Shown piece by piece: positions 8,586 through 17,141 of a stretch of 60,362 bases of DNA. The DNA is from Streptomyces lateritius (GTDB taxonomy: Bacteria; Actinomycetota; Actinomycetes; Streptomycetales; Streptomycetaceae), in NCBI RefSeq assembly GCF_014649715.1, contig NZ_BMTO01000001.1, forward strand, positions 1-60,362, written 5' to 3'. The translations under genes were made by a program, and so were the position numbers. The first letter of the stretch is position 1, and every line of letters begins with the position of its first letter. The notes below the pieces were generated by a model. The model did no database searches. It was not told the DNA's origin and was given only the letters and a program-made list of their open reading frames with translations.

Positions 8586-9848
8586 TCAGATCGTGCGGAA
8601 GGCCAGCACCACGTTGTGGCCGCCGAAGCCGAACGAGTTGTTGATCGCGGCGATCGTGCCCTGGGGGAGTTCGCGGGGCTCGTCGCGGACGATGTTCGCG
8701 TCGACCTCCGGGTCCAGGTCGTCGACGTTGATCGTCGGCGGGGCCAGCCGGTGGTGCAGCGCCAGGACCGTCGCCACGGTCTCGATGCCACCCGCGCCAC
8801 CCAGCAGGTGACCCGTCATCGACTTCGTCGCGGAGACCGCGACATGGTCCAGGTCGTCGCCCAGGACCTTGCGCAGCGCCTTGATCTCGGCGACGTCGCC
8901 CTGCGGCGTCGACGTGGCGTGCGCGTTCAGGTGGACGACCTCGGACGGCTTGAGGTCCGTCGAGTCGAGCAGGTTCTGCAGCGCCGTCGCGATGCCCCGG
9001 CCGGTCGGCTCGGGCTGCGCGATGTGGTGGCTGTCGGCCGACAGGCCCTGGCCGAGCACCTCGCAGTAGACCCGGGCGCCGCGCGCCTTCGCGTGCTCCT
9101 CGGACTCGAGGATCACGACACCCGCGCCCTCGCCGAGCACGAAGCCGTCACGAGCCGTGTCGTAGGGACGCGAGGCCTTCGTCGGCTCGTCGTTGTTCTT
9201 GGACATCGCCATCATGTTGGCGAAGGCCGCGATCGGCAGCGGGTGGATCGCCGCCTCCGTGCCGCCGGCCACGACCACGTCGGCCCGGCCGGTACGGATC
9301 ATCTCGACCGCGTAGCCGATCGCCTCGGCGCCCGACGCACACGCGGAGACCGGCGTGTGCACGCCCGCCTGGGCGTTCACCTCCAGACCCACGTTGGCGG
9401 AGGGACCGTTCGGCATCAGCATCGGAACGGTGTGCGGGGAGACGCGGCGGACGCCCTTCTCCTTCAGCACGTCGTACTGGTCGAGCAGAGTCGTCACGCC
9501 GCCGATGCCGGAGGCGATGACGGCGCCGAGCCGCTCGGGCGCGATCTTCGCGTCCTCGCCGGCCGGGGCCTCGTAGCCCGCGTCCGCCCACGCCTCGCGG
9601 GCCGCGATCAGCGCGAACTGCGCCGAGCGGTCCAGCTTGCGGGCGAGCGGCCGGGGCAGTACCTCGCCCGGGTCCACCGCGGCGGGCGCGGCGATCTGGA
9701 CGGGCAGGTCGGCGAATCGTTCGCCCTCGAGGGGCTTGACGCCGGAGCGTCCCGCGATCAGACCTTCCCAGGTCGATGCGGAGTCGCCACCCAGCGGTGT
9801 GGTTGCGCCGATACCGGTGACGACCACGGTGCGATTGGTCGAGCTCAC
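8586..9848 (-). CDS. fabF: 3-oxoacyl-[ACP] synthase II (KASII)
   Basis: A 420-residue condensing enzyme that elongates acyl-ACP with malonyl-ACP in type II fatty acid synthesis. The Cys-His-His active site is visible: Cys in SACASGAEAIGYA, His in NAHATSTPQGD and His in MTGHLLGGAGG. The N-terminal VVVTGIGATTPLG is also typical. It starts at GTG 9848 with GGAGAAAG 8 nt upstream. It is the last gene of fabD-fabH-acpP-fabF, separated from acpP by about 80 bp, with a strong terminator after it. Expression is expected to depend on FasR, encoded just upstream of the operon. Confidence 0.97.
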   Translation of the reverse strand: MSSTNRTVVVTGIGATTPLGGDSASTWEGLIAGRSGVKPLEGERFADLPVQIAAPAAVDPGEVLPRPLARKLDRSAQFALIAAREAWADAGYEAPAGEDAKIAPERLGAVIASGIGGVTTLLDQYDVLKEKGVRRVSPHTVPMLMPNGPSANVGLEVNAQAGVHTPVSACASGAEAIGYAVEMIRTGRADVVVAGGTEAAIHPLPIAAFANMMAMSKNNDEPTKASRPYDTARDGFVLGEGAGVVILESEEHAKARGARVYCEVLGQGLSADSHHIAQPEPTGRGIATALQNLLDSTDLKPSEVVHLNAHATSTPQGDVAEIKALRKVLGDDLDHVAVSATKSMTGHLLGGAGGIETVATVLALHHRLAPPTINVDDLDPEVDANIVRDEPRELPQGTIAAINNSFGFGGHNVVLAFRTI

Positions 9849-9927
9849 AGGAATTCTTTCTCCACGTGTGTGATGGTCGAATTACGGCGCCACCGCCGGG
9901 TGGCAGACCGAACAGCCAAGGACCGGA

Positions 9928-10176
9928 TCAGTCCTGGTGCTTCAGGATGTAGTCGGTCGCGTCGCCGACCGTCTTGAGGTTCTTGACGTCCTCGTCCGGG
10001 ATCTTGACGTCGAAGCGCTCTTCGGCGGCCACAACGACCTCGACCATGGACAGCGAGTCGACGTCCAGGTCGTCGGTGAAGGACTTGTCCAGCTGGACGT
10101 CCTCGGCCGGGATGCCGGCGATCTCGTTGACGATCTCGGCGAGACCTTCGACGATCTCTTCCTGGGTGAAGGCCAT
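9928..10176 (-). CDS. acpP: Acyl carrier protein of fatty acid synthesis
   Basis: An 82-residue acidic four-helix carrier protein. The Ser that receives 4'-phosphopantetheine lies in DVDSLSMVEV (about residue 41). Size, acidity and position between fabH and fabF identify the primary-metabolism ACP (FabC/AcpP) rather than a polyketide ACP. Helix 2 and the loop before it are of canonical length. Confidence 0.97.
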   Translation of the reverse strand: MAFTQEEIVEGLAEIVNEIAGIPAEDVQLDKSFTDDLDVDSLSMVEVVVAAEERFDVKIPDEDVKNLKTVGDATDYILKHQD

Positions 10177-10232
10177 GTTGGCGCTCCTTCTGTGATTGCT
10201 TCGGTAGGGGGCTTCCGGAAGATCCGGTGTGC

Positions 10233-11264
10233 CTAGGGGAGAGTAACGACCGTCGCGGCGTAGACGAGACCCGCCCCGAAGCCGATGACGAGCGCGGTGT
10301 CGCCGCTCTTCGCCTTCCCGGTCGCCAGGAGCCGCTCCATCGCGAGCGGAATCGAGGCGGCCGAGGTGTTGCCGGTGGTCTCGACGTCACGGGCGACCGT
10401 GACGTGCTCCGGCAGCTTCAGAGTCTTCACCATCGAGTCGATGATCCGCATGTTCGCCTGGTGCGGAATGAAGACGTCCAGGTCGTCCGCCGAGATGCCG
10501 GCGGCGTCCAGCGCCTGCTGGGCGACCTTCGCCATCTCGAAGACGGCCCAGCGGAAGACCGCCTGACCCTCCTGCGTGATGGCCGGGAACTTGATCTCGC
10601 CCTGGTCGTTGAGGGGCAGCTTCGAGACATCGCCCACATGGAACTCGTTCCACGGCACGGTCTGCTTGATCGTCTCGGACTTGTCGCCCTCCGAACCCCA
10701 GACCGAGGGGCCGATGTGCGGCTCGTCGGAGGGACCGACGACGACCGCGCCGGCGCCGTCGCCGAACAGGAAGGCCGTCGCCCGGTCCTCAAGGTCCGTC
10801 AGGTCGCTCAGCCGCTCGACGCCGATGACAAGTACGTACTCTGCCGAACCCTCGACGATCATGCCCTTGGCGAGCGTCAGGCCGTAGCCGAAGCCCGCGC
10901 AGCCGGCGGAGATGTCGAACGCGGCCGGCTTGCCGGAGCCGATCTTGTCGGCGATCTCGGTGGCGACGGCCGGAGTCTGCTTGAAGTGCGAGACCGTGGA
11001 GACGATCACGGCGCCGATCTGCTCCGGGGCGATCCCGGCGTCGGCGAGGGCCTTGCCCGAGGCCTCGACCGACATCGCGGTCACGGTTTCCTCGGGGGAG
11101 GCCCAGTGGCGGGTGGCGATACCGGAGCGCGAGCGGATCCACTCGTCGGACGAGTCGATCTTCTCGAGGATCACCTCGTTCGGCACGACACGGGTGGGGC
11201 GGTAGCCGCCGACACCCATGATCCGCGCGTACGGGGCGCCCTTGCTGGGCTTGATCTTCGACAT
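10233..11264 (-). CDS. fabH: 3-oxoacyl-[ACP] synthase III
   Basis: A 343-residue initiating ketosynthase that condenses an acyl-CoA starter with malonyl-ACP and helps set straight versus branched chains in Streptomyces. The Cys-His-Asn triad is visible in DISAGCAGFGYG, IPHQANMRI and TTGNTSAAS. The start is the ATG at 11264 (MSKIKPSKG); the frame upstream overlaps fabD out of register and is not used. It is separated from fabD by 14 bp, consistent with one transcript under FasR control. Confidence 0.96.
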   Translation of the reverse strand: MSKIKPSKGAPYARIMGVGGYRPTRVVPNEVILEKIDSSDEWIRSRSGIATRHWASPEETVTAMSVEASGKALADAGIAPEQIGAVIVSTVSHFKQTPAVATEIADKIGSGKPAAFDISAGCAGFGYGLTLAKGMIVEGSAEYVLVIGVERLSDLTDLEDRATAFLFGDGAGAVVVGPSDEPHIGPSVWGSEGDKSETIKQTVPWNEFHVGDVSKLPLNDQGEIKFPAITQEGQAVFRWAVFEMAKVAQQALDAAGISADDLDVFIPHQANMRIIDSMVKTLKLPEHVTVARDVETTGNTSAASIPLAMERLLATGKAKSGDTALVIGFGAGLVYAATVVTLP

Positions 11265-11278
11265 GCTTCTCTCGGCTC

Positions 11279-12199
11279 CTATCGGGCTGCTGAAACGTCG
11301 GCGATCAGCGTGCGGGCCGCGTCGAGGTCGTCGGGGGTCTTCAGAGCGACGGTGCGGACGCCCGGCAGAGCGCGCTTCGCGAGACCGGTCAGGGTGCCGC
11401 CCGGGCACACCTCGATCAGCGCGGTCGCGCCCAGCGCCTCGAAGGTCTCCATGCACAGGTCCCAGCGGACCGGGTTGGCGACCTGGCCGACGAGGCGTGA
11501 GACGACCTCGGAGCCGGTGGCGACGGTCCGCCCGTCCTTGTTGGAGACGTAGCTCACGGTCGGGTCGGCGACGGTCAGCTCCTTCGCCGCCGCCTCCAGC
11601 TTCGCCACGGCGGGAGCCATGTGGTGCGTATGGAAAGCGCCGGCCACCTTGAGCGGGACGACCCGGCGGACGCCCTCGGGCTTGTCCGCCTCCAGGGCGG
11701 CCAGCTGCTCCAGCGTGCCGGCGGCCACGATCTGGCCGGCGCCGTTCACGTTGGCCGGGGTCAGGCCGAGCTTCTCGAGGTGCGGGACGGTCACCTCGGG
11801 GTCGCCGCCGAGCAGCGCGGACATGCCGGTCTCGGTGACGGCGGCGGCCTCGGCCATCGCCAGACCACGCGTACGTACGAGACGCAGCGCGGCGGTGTCG
11901 TCGAGGACGCCGGCGAACGCGGCGGCGGTGATCTCACCGACGCTGTGACCCGCGACGGCGCCGGGGGCGACCTCACCGAGCGCGGCGGCGGACAGCAGTC
12001 CGGCGGCCACGAGGAGCGGCTGCGCCACGGCGGTGTCGCGGATCTCGTCCGCGTCGGCCTTCGTGCCGTAGTGGGCGAGGTCGAGCCCGATGGCCTCGGA
12101 CCAGGCGGCCACGCGGTCGGCGGCGCCGGGAAGTTCGAGCCAGGGGGTCAGGAAGCCGGGCGTCTGAGCGCCTTGGCCGGGAGCGACGAGTACGAGCAC
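11279..12199 (-). CDS. fabD: Malonyl-CoA:ACP transacylase
   Basis: A 306-residue enzyme that loads malonyl groups onto ACP for fatty acid and often polyketide synthesis. Visible features are the N-terminal APGQGAQTPGFL oxyanion motif, the nucleophile Ser in AGHSVGEITA and the His in AGAFHTHHM. The start is probably the GTG at 12199 (VLVLVAPGQ); a GTG two codons upstream at 12205 is equally open. AGAGAGAG precedes both. It is the first gene of the fab operon, 90 bp downstream of fasR, with an inverted repeat in between that may be the activator site. Confidence 0.95.
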   Translation of the reverse strand: MLVLVAPGQGAQTPGFLTPWLELPGAADRVAAWSEAIGLDLAHYGTKADADEIRDTAVAQPLLVAAGLLSAAALGEVAPGAVAGHSVGEITAAAFAGVLDDTAALRLVRTRGLAMAEAAAVTETGMSALLGGDPEVTVPHLEKLGLTPANVNGAGQIVAAGTLEQLAALEADKPEGVRRVVPLKVAGAFHTHHMAPAVAKLEAAAKELTVADPTVSYVSNKDGRTVATGSEVVSRLVGQVANPVRWDLCMETFEALGATALIEVCPGGTLTGLAKRALPGVRTVALKTPDDLDAARTLIADVSAAR

Positions 12200-12267
12200 C
12201 CTCACACTCTCTCTTGGGGACGGCTCCGAGCGCCCGTGGGGACAAGGACGAAGAACCGTCGGGGGAA

Positions 12268-12284
12268 TTGTCGGTGTTCGACAA
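12268..12284. promoter_or_regulatory. Inverted repeat in the fasR-fabD gap (candidate FasR site)
   Basis: TTGTCG-N5-CGACAA is a perfect inverted repeat directly after the fasR stop codon and about 70 bp upstream of fabD, in the fab promoter region. FasR is known to activate this operon in S. coelicolor by binding here. I infer the match to its site from position and symmetry, not from a remembered consensus. Confidence 0.5.
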
Positions 12285-12288
12285 AAGT

Positions 12289-13470
12289 CTAGGACTGCTG
12301 ATCTGCGTCGGCCAAGCGTCCGAGGATGAGCGCGATCCGCAGGGTGAACGCAGAACGGACATCGGAGGGTGACCAGCCGGTGACATCGGTCACACGTCGG
12401 AGCCGGTAGCGCACGGTGTTGGGGTGGACGAACAGCATCCGGGCAGCCCCCTCCAGGCTGCTCGCCTGCTCCAGATAGACACTCAGGGTTTCGAGGAGCG
12501 CCGACCCCGCTTCCTCCAGCGGTCTGTAGATCTCCTCCACCAGCTGCTCGCGGGCCGAAGGGTCGGACGCGATGGCGCGCTCCGGCAGCAGATCGTCCGC
12601 CAGAACCGGCCGCGGCGCGTCCTGCCAGGCCATACACGCCTTGAGGCCGGCCGCCGCGGCCTGGGCGGACCTCGTGGCGGCGAGCAGATCGGGGACGATC
12701 GGGCCCGCGACGACCGGCCCCGCGGCGTACGGCCCGATCAGGGCCTTAGCGACCTGCAGCGGGTTGTCGTTGCCGCCGGCGATGACGACGAGCCGGTCGC
12801 CGAGGACGCCGGTGAGGACCTGGAGCTTGGCGTGCCGGGCTGCCCGGCGGATCGCCTCGACGGTCAGTTCGCTGTCCCCGTCGGGGGCGGTGCCGAGGAC
12901 GACGCAGACGTGCTCGGGGGAGTTCCAGCCGAGGGCCGCGGCCCGGGACACGGCACCCTCGTCCGCCTCGCCGGAGAGGACCGCGTTCACGACGAGGGAT
13001 TCCAGGCGGGCGTCCCAGGCGCCGCGGGCCTCGGCCGCCTGGGCGTAGACCTGGGCGGTCGCGAAGGCGATCTCGCGGGCGTAGACGAGGAGGGCCTCAC
13101 GCAGGATGGACTCGTCCCCGGGCGCCGCGACCTCCTCGATCGCGGTCTCCATCACCTCGATGGTGGTGCGGACCATCTCCACGGTCTGACGCAGCGTGAT
13201 GGCGCGGGTCAGCTCGCGGGGTGCGGTGCCGAAGACGTCGGTGGAGATCGCCTGCGGCGTCTCGGGGTGCCGGAACCACTCGGTGAACGCGGCGATGCCC
13301 GCCTGGGCGACCAGACCGATCCACGACCGGTTCTCGGGCGGCATCGCCCGGTACCACGGCAGCGTCTCGTCCATGCGGGCAATGGCGTTGGCGGCGAGCC
13401 GCCCGGAGGACTGTTCGAGGCGCTTCAGGGTCGCGGAGTGTGGATGAGCTGCGTTCGTGGGTTCTGGCAC
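12289..13470 (-). CDS. fasR: PucR-family activator of fatty acid synthesis
   Basis: A 393-residue regulator. The N-terminal part is helical. A GGDEF-like CdaR domain lies in the middle (about 170-280), and a C-terminal PucR helix-turn-helix contains LEGAARMLFVHPNTVRYRLRR (split as ARMLFVHPNTVRYRL, about 345-360). The S. coelicolor orthologue FasR activates the fabDHPF operon directly, and the gene lies in the expected position immediately upstream of fabD in the same orientation. The start is GTG 13470. Confidence is high because both the HTH type and the synteny match. Confidence 0.93.
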   Translation of the reverse strand: MPEPTNAAHPHSATLKRLEQSSGRLAANAIARMDETLPWYRAMPPENRSWIGLVAQAGIAAFTEWFRHPETPQAISTDVFGTAPRELTRAITLRQTVEMVRTTIEVMETAIEEVAAPGDESILREALLVYAREIAFATAQVYAQAAEARGAWDARLESLVVNAVLSGEADEGAVSRAAALGWNSPEHVCVVLGTAPDGDSELTVEAIRRAARHAKLQVLTGVLGDRLVVIAGGNDNPLQVAKALIGPYAAGPVVAGPIVPDLLAATRSAQAAAAGLKACMAWQDAPRPVLADDLLPERAIASDPSAREQLVEEIYRPLEEAGSALLETLSVYLEQASSLEGAARMLFVHPNTVRYRLRRVTDVTGWSPSDVRSAFTLRIALILGRLADADQQS

Positions 13471-13564
13471 GGGGACAAGACTGCCTTATCGGGACCGCGG
13501 AGTGCTGGGTCGGGGGCGTTTCCCCGGCCGGGGCAAGGGCCGCGGCGGTTACGGTGAGCCGGTG

Positions 13565-14224
13565 ATGAGCATTCAGCGGGCCGGGGAGCGTTACCAGGGG
13601 GGCGACCCCGACGCAGGGATCGAGACCCGGCACGCGTTCTCCTTCGGGCGCCACTACGACCCCGACAACCTCCGCTTCGGCGCCGTCCTCGCCTGCAACG
13701 AGGAGCGGCTCGCTCCCGGCGCCGGGTTCGCCGAGCACCCGCACAGTCACACCGAGATCGTCACCTGGGTCGTCGAGGGCGAACTGACCCACCGCGACAC
13801 GGCCGGTCACACCACCGTCGTCCGCCCCGGGGACGTCCAGCGGCTCAGCTCCGCCGCGGGCGTGCGGCACGAGGAGCGCAACGACGGCGACGTGCCGCTG
13901 GTCTTCGTCCAGATGTGGCTGGCCCCCCTGGAGGCGGGCGGCGAGCCCTCCTACGAGATCGTCCGCGGCATCGCCGACTCCACTCCGTACGCCCTGCCGG
14001 AGGCCGCGGCGATGCTGCACGTGCGGCGCCTGGAGCCCGGCGAGCGCACCGCCGTCCCGGACGCCGGCTTCGTCTACGCGCACGTGGTGCGGGGCACGGT
14101 CCGCCTGGACGGCGAGGAGCTCGGCCCCGGCGACGCGGCCCGCGTCACCGACGCCGAGAACCTCGCGCTCCTGGCGACGTCCGACGCCGAGGTCCTCCTC
14201 TGGGAGATGCGCGCGCCGGCCTGA
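13565..14224 (+). CDS. Pirin family protein (bicupin)
   Basis: A 219-residue double cupin. The N-terminal cupin carries the metal ligands in EHPHSHTEIVTWVVEGE and a later His/Glu in AGVRHEERN. This is the HxHxxxE...H arrangement of pirins and YhaK-like proteins, some of which are quercetinases. The second cupin (about 135-215) lacks obvious ligands. The start is ATG 13565; a GTG one codon upstream is equally possible, and the ribosome site is weak. It is divergent from fasR. No partner gene suggests a substrate. Confidence 0.87.
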   Translation: MSIQRAGERYQGGDPDAGIETRHAFSFGRHYDPDNLRFGAVLACNEERLAPGAGFAEHPHSHTEIVTWVVEGELTHRDTAGHTTVVRPGDVQRLSSAAGVRHEERNDGDVPLVFVQMWLAPLEAGGEPSYEIVRGIADSTPYALPEAAAMLHVRRLEPGERTAVPDAGFVYAHVVRGTVRLDGEELGPGDAARVTDAENLALLATSDAEVLLWEMRAPA

Positions 14225-14582
14225 CGCCGCCAGGCCGAGGCCGGTCCGTCCTCCGTGGTCCCCCCCCGCCGGGCGCGGGCGGACGCCTCCGGCCTCCGGA
14301 CCGGGGGCGGGCCGTTGCGACGGCCGGCTCTACGACTCGCTAGGGGTGCGCCGCTGTCGCACCGAGGACGAGGTGGCCGCAGGTCTTTGACCGCCGTGCC
14401 GCGCCCAGCCGTCCGTGCCGGCCCGCGGCCCGGAGCGTTCTCCGCCCTCCGCCCTCCGCCCTCCGCCCTCCGCCCTCCGCCCTCCGCCCTCCGCCCTCCG
14501 CCCGCCGGGCGCGGGCGGACGCGCCCGGCCGTCGGTGCCGGCGCGGGACGGGGGCGTTCCCGCTCCCCGAATCACGCACGCG
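14225..14582. other. Gene-free GC-rich spacer with duplicated segments
   Basis: 358 bp between the convergent pirin and L,D-transpeptidase genes. It contains a nine-copy heptamer array. Outside the array, two stretches are imperfectly repeated: CCGCCGGGCGCGGGCGGACG occurs near 14267 and again near 14503, and CCGTCCGTGCCGG near 14409 recurs as CCGTCGGTGCCGG near 14531. No protein-like frame or RNA gene is recognised. Confidence 0.6.
14441..14503. repeat. Perfect tandem heptamer array, (TCCGCCC)x9
   Basis: Nine uninterrupted copies of TCCGCCC (63 bp) in the spacer downstream of two convergent genes. This is a simple-sequence array, likely length-variable between strains. There is no CRISPR-like spacer structure. 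Confidence 0.95.
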
Positions 14583-15752
14583 TCAGCGCGTCCGCGCCAG
14601 CGCGCTCTTCGCCCGCCACTGCTCCCAGCTCACGTTCCACGCCCCGTAGCCGTTGCCCGGGGCCACCGCGCCCTTGGTGTCGGCGCCGGTGATCTCGAAG
14701 GGGTCGCCGGCGCGGACCGAGGCGTAGAGAGAGGCGGCGTGCGCGTCGCTCATGCCGATGCAGCCGGAGCTCATGTTCACCCTGCCGAAGTACTTCGCGT
14801 TCCACGGCGCCGCGTGCGCGTACATCCCCGACCACGTCAGCCGCATGGAGTGGTCGACCATCTTGTCGTAGGCGTCGCCGAGCCCGACCGTCTCCGAGTT
14901 CATGTTGATCGTCCCCTCCTTCGACATCAGGACCGCCGTCCCCCGCCACGACCGCTTGTCGCCGCCCGGGGTGCCGCCGGAGACGGGGACGGTGGTGATC
15001 AGGCGGCCGTTGCGCACGACGTCGAGCCGCTTGCGGTCCAGGTCGACCTTGACGACCCGAGCCGTGGAGTCGACGGTGAATCCGGTGCGGTAGTCGCGCA
15101 CGAACCAGCCGCCGCCCGAGTCCGTCCCGTCGAGCGTCGCGTCGAGGGTGACCTTCGTGCCCGGCTTCCAGTACGCGCGCGGCCGCCAGTCCGCCCGGTC
15201 CTTGCCCGACCAGTCCTTCAGCCAGCCCCACGAGCCCTCGGTGCCGTTGGAGGTGGTGACCTTCAACCGCCTCTCCACGTCCGCCTTGTGGGTGACGGGC
15301 CGGTCGAAGACGATCGACAGGGGCTGGGCGATGCCCACCGTCGTGTTCTTGCCGGGCGCCAGCGTCAGCTTGTTGACCCGGTCCGCCTCGGGGAGCGAGA
15401 AGCCCGACCGGGAGGTCGTCTCCCGCCCGCCGGCGGAGCGTGCGGTGACCTCCACCGTGTACGAGGTGCCGGGCGCGGCCTTGCGGTCCGAGACCCACGA
15501 GGCCCCGCCGGCGGCGGTACGGCCCCCGAGCACAGCGCCGTCCGCGTCGGCCACCTTCACCACCGACAAGGTGCCGCCCGTCGCCGTCACGGTCACCGGC
15601 CGGCCGGCCGTCGGGGGAGCCACGGTCACCCGCGCCGGGCGGTCCTCGGCGGAGGCGGCCGACCGGGCCGGGGCCTCGGCCACCGTTCCGGCCGAGCAGG
15701 CGGTGAGGGAGACGGCCGCCAGAAGGAAGAGGGGTATGCGTGTCCGCAGCAC
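14583..15752 (-). CDS. L,D-transpeptidase lipoprotein (YkuD family with Ig-like domains)
   Basis: A 389-residue exported lipoprotein (lipobox LTAC, Cys about residue 19). Two immunoglobulin-like domains at about 45-240 are of the type found in actinobacterial L,D-transpeptidases, with the CLDN/YkuD catalytic domain at about 245-375. The catalytic motif is visible as HAAPWN followed by SSGCIGMSD, with the nucleophile Cys in SGCIGM. It makes 3-3 peptidoglycan cross-links or attaches proteins to the wall. The start is GTG 15752 with GGAGG 8 nt upstream. It is divergent from femX and murJ, making this an envelope-assembly locus. Confidence 0.93.
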   Translation of the reverse strand: MLRTRIPLFLLAAVSLTACSAGTVAEAPARSAASAEDRPARVTVAPPTAGRPVTVTATGGTLSVVKVADADGAVLGGRTAAGGASWVSDRKAAPGTSYTVEVTARSAGGRETTSRSGFSLPEADRVNKLTLAPGKNTTVGIAQPLSIVFDRPVTHKADVERRLKVTTSNGTEGSWGWLKDWSGKDRADWRPRAYWKPGTKVTLDATLDGTDSGGGWFVRDYRTGFTVDSTARVVKVDLDRKRLDVVRNGRLITTVPVSGGTPGGDKRSWRGTAVLMSKEGTINMNSETVGLGDAYDKMVDHSMRLTWSGMYAHAAPWNAKYFGRVNMSSGCIGMSDAHAASLYASVRAGDPFEITGADTKGAVAPGNGYGAWNVSWEQWRAKSALARTR

Positions 15753-15968
15753 GGAACAGACCTCCGCAGCAGGAGAGGGAGAAAGAGTGGGATGTCCCGG
15801 ACTCTAGGCCGCCGTCGAGGGCCCGTTCCCGGTCCGGCGGCCATGTGACAACGGCTGGAGAGGAACGGTCATCGTCCGGTCACATTCCCCGCGCGGAGCG
15901 GTCACGACCGGCTGTGAGCCTGCTGTGCGCCCCACCACCGAACGGGGCGGAACAAGGAGGCTTCCGTT

Positions 15969-17141
15969 GTGTCAGCGCTGCTCGTGACGGCCGCGCCCGC
16001 CCGTGCGCTGCGGCTGGGACCCGTCACCCCCGAGGCGTACCGTGCCTTCCTCGCCGCCCGCTCCACCGGACCGGACGGGCCGAGCTTCCTCCAACTCCCC
16101 GCCTGGGCGCGGGTGAAGGACGGATGGAGCCATCAACTCATCGGCTGGGGGCCGGAGGGCGGCGCCCTCACCGGCGCCGCCCTGGTCCTGCTCCGCCCCT
16201 TCCCCGGCACCCGCAAGTACTTCGCGTACCTCCCCGAGGGGCCGGTCGCCGACTGGGCCGACCCCGACCTCGACGGCTGGCTCGACCCCCTCCTCAAACA
16301 CCTGCGGGCCTCCGGCGCGTTCGCCGTACGCATCGGGCCCGGCCCCGCGTTCCGCCGCTGGGACGCCGCCACGCTCAAGGCGAGCACCGGTCCCGGCCGG
16401 CGGCTGGCCGACGTCCTGGCCGGCGAGGTCGACCCGCTCGGCACCGCCGTCGCCGAACGGCTGAGGGCCCGCGGCTGGCGCCGGTGCGGCGGTGAGTCGG
16501 AGGACGGCGCCGACGCCCAGCCCCGCTTCGTCTACCAGGTCCCGCTCACCGGCCGTGCCCCCGACGACCTGTGGACCGGACTCAACCAGGAGTGGCGCCG
16601 CAACGTCCGCAAGGCCCGGAAGTCCGGCGTCGAGATCACCGTCGGCTCGGCAGCCGACCTGCCCGAGTTCTACCGGCTCCTTCGCGTCACCGAGGAGCGC
16701 GACGGCTTCCGGCTCGGCCGGTCCCTCGCGTACTACGAGCGCCAGTACGCCGTCCTGAACGCCGAGCACCCCGGCCGGATGAAGCTCTACCTGGCCCGTC
16801 ACGAGGGCGAGATCCTGGCCGCCCACACCATGGTCACGGTCGGCCGGCGGGTCTGGTACCAGACCGGCGCCTCCGCCGACCACCGCCGCGAGGTCCGCCC
16901 CTCCAACGCCCTGCAGTGGCGCATGATGCTCGACGCGCACGCTGCGGGGGCCGACGTCTACGACCTGCGCGGGGTACCCTCCACGCTCGATCCTGACGAC
17001 CGCGCCCACGGGCTGCTGCGCTGGAAGCTCGGCACCGGCGGGCAGGTCGTCGAAACACTGGGGGAGTGGGAGATTCCGTTGCAGGGCACGACCAACCACA
17101 CGCTGCACCGCGCCTTCCAGGCGTATCTGGCCCGCCGGTGA
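15969..17141 (+). CDS. femX: FemX/FemAB-type peptidoglycan bridge aminoacyltransferase
   Basis: A 390-residue member of the Fem family, which adds the first amino acid (Gly in Streptomyces) to lipid II from aminoacyl-tRNA. Duplicated GNAT-like folds are recognisable: SFLQLPAWARVKDGW near the N-terminus and TGLNQEWRRNVRKARKSGVEI in the second half (split here as GLNQEWRRNVRKARK), then GASADHRREVRPSNALQW near the C-terminus. It starts at GTG 15969 with AAGGAGG 8 nt upstream and overlaps murJ by 4 nt (GTGA). Substrate precursor modification and flipping are thus translationally coupled. Confidence 0.88.
   Translation: MSALLVTAAPARALRLGPVTPEAYRAFLAARSTGPDGPSFLQLPAWARVKDGWSHQLIGWGPEGGALTGAALVLLRPFPGTRKYFAYLPEGPVADWADPDLDGWLDPLLKHLRASGAFAVRIGPGPAFRRWDAATLKASTGPGRRLADVLAGEVDPLGTAVAERLRARGWRRCGGESEDGADAQPRFVYQVPLTGRAPDDLWTGLNQEWRRNVRKARKSGVEITVGSAADLPEFYRLLRVTEERDGFRLGRSLAYYERQYAVLNAEHPGRMKLYLARHEGEILAAHTMVTVGRRVWYQTGASADHRREVRPSNALQWRMMLDAHAAGADVYDLRGVPSTLDPDDRAHGLLRWKLGTGGQVVETLGEWEIPLQGTTNHTLHRAFQAYLARR

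Noticed and set aside
14441..14503. Possible CRISPR array
   Set aside because: The units are 7 bp and contiguous with no spacers, so it is a simple tandem repeat.
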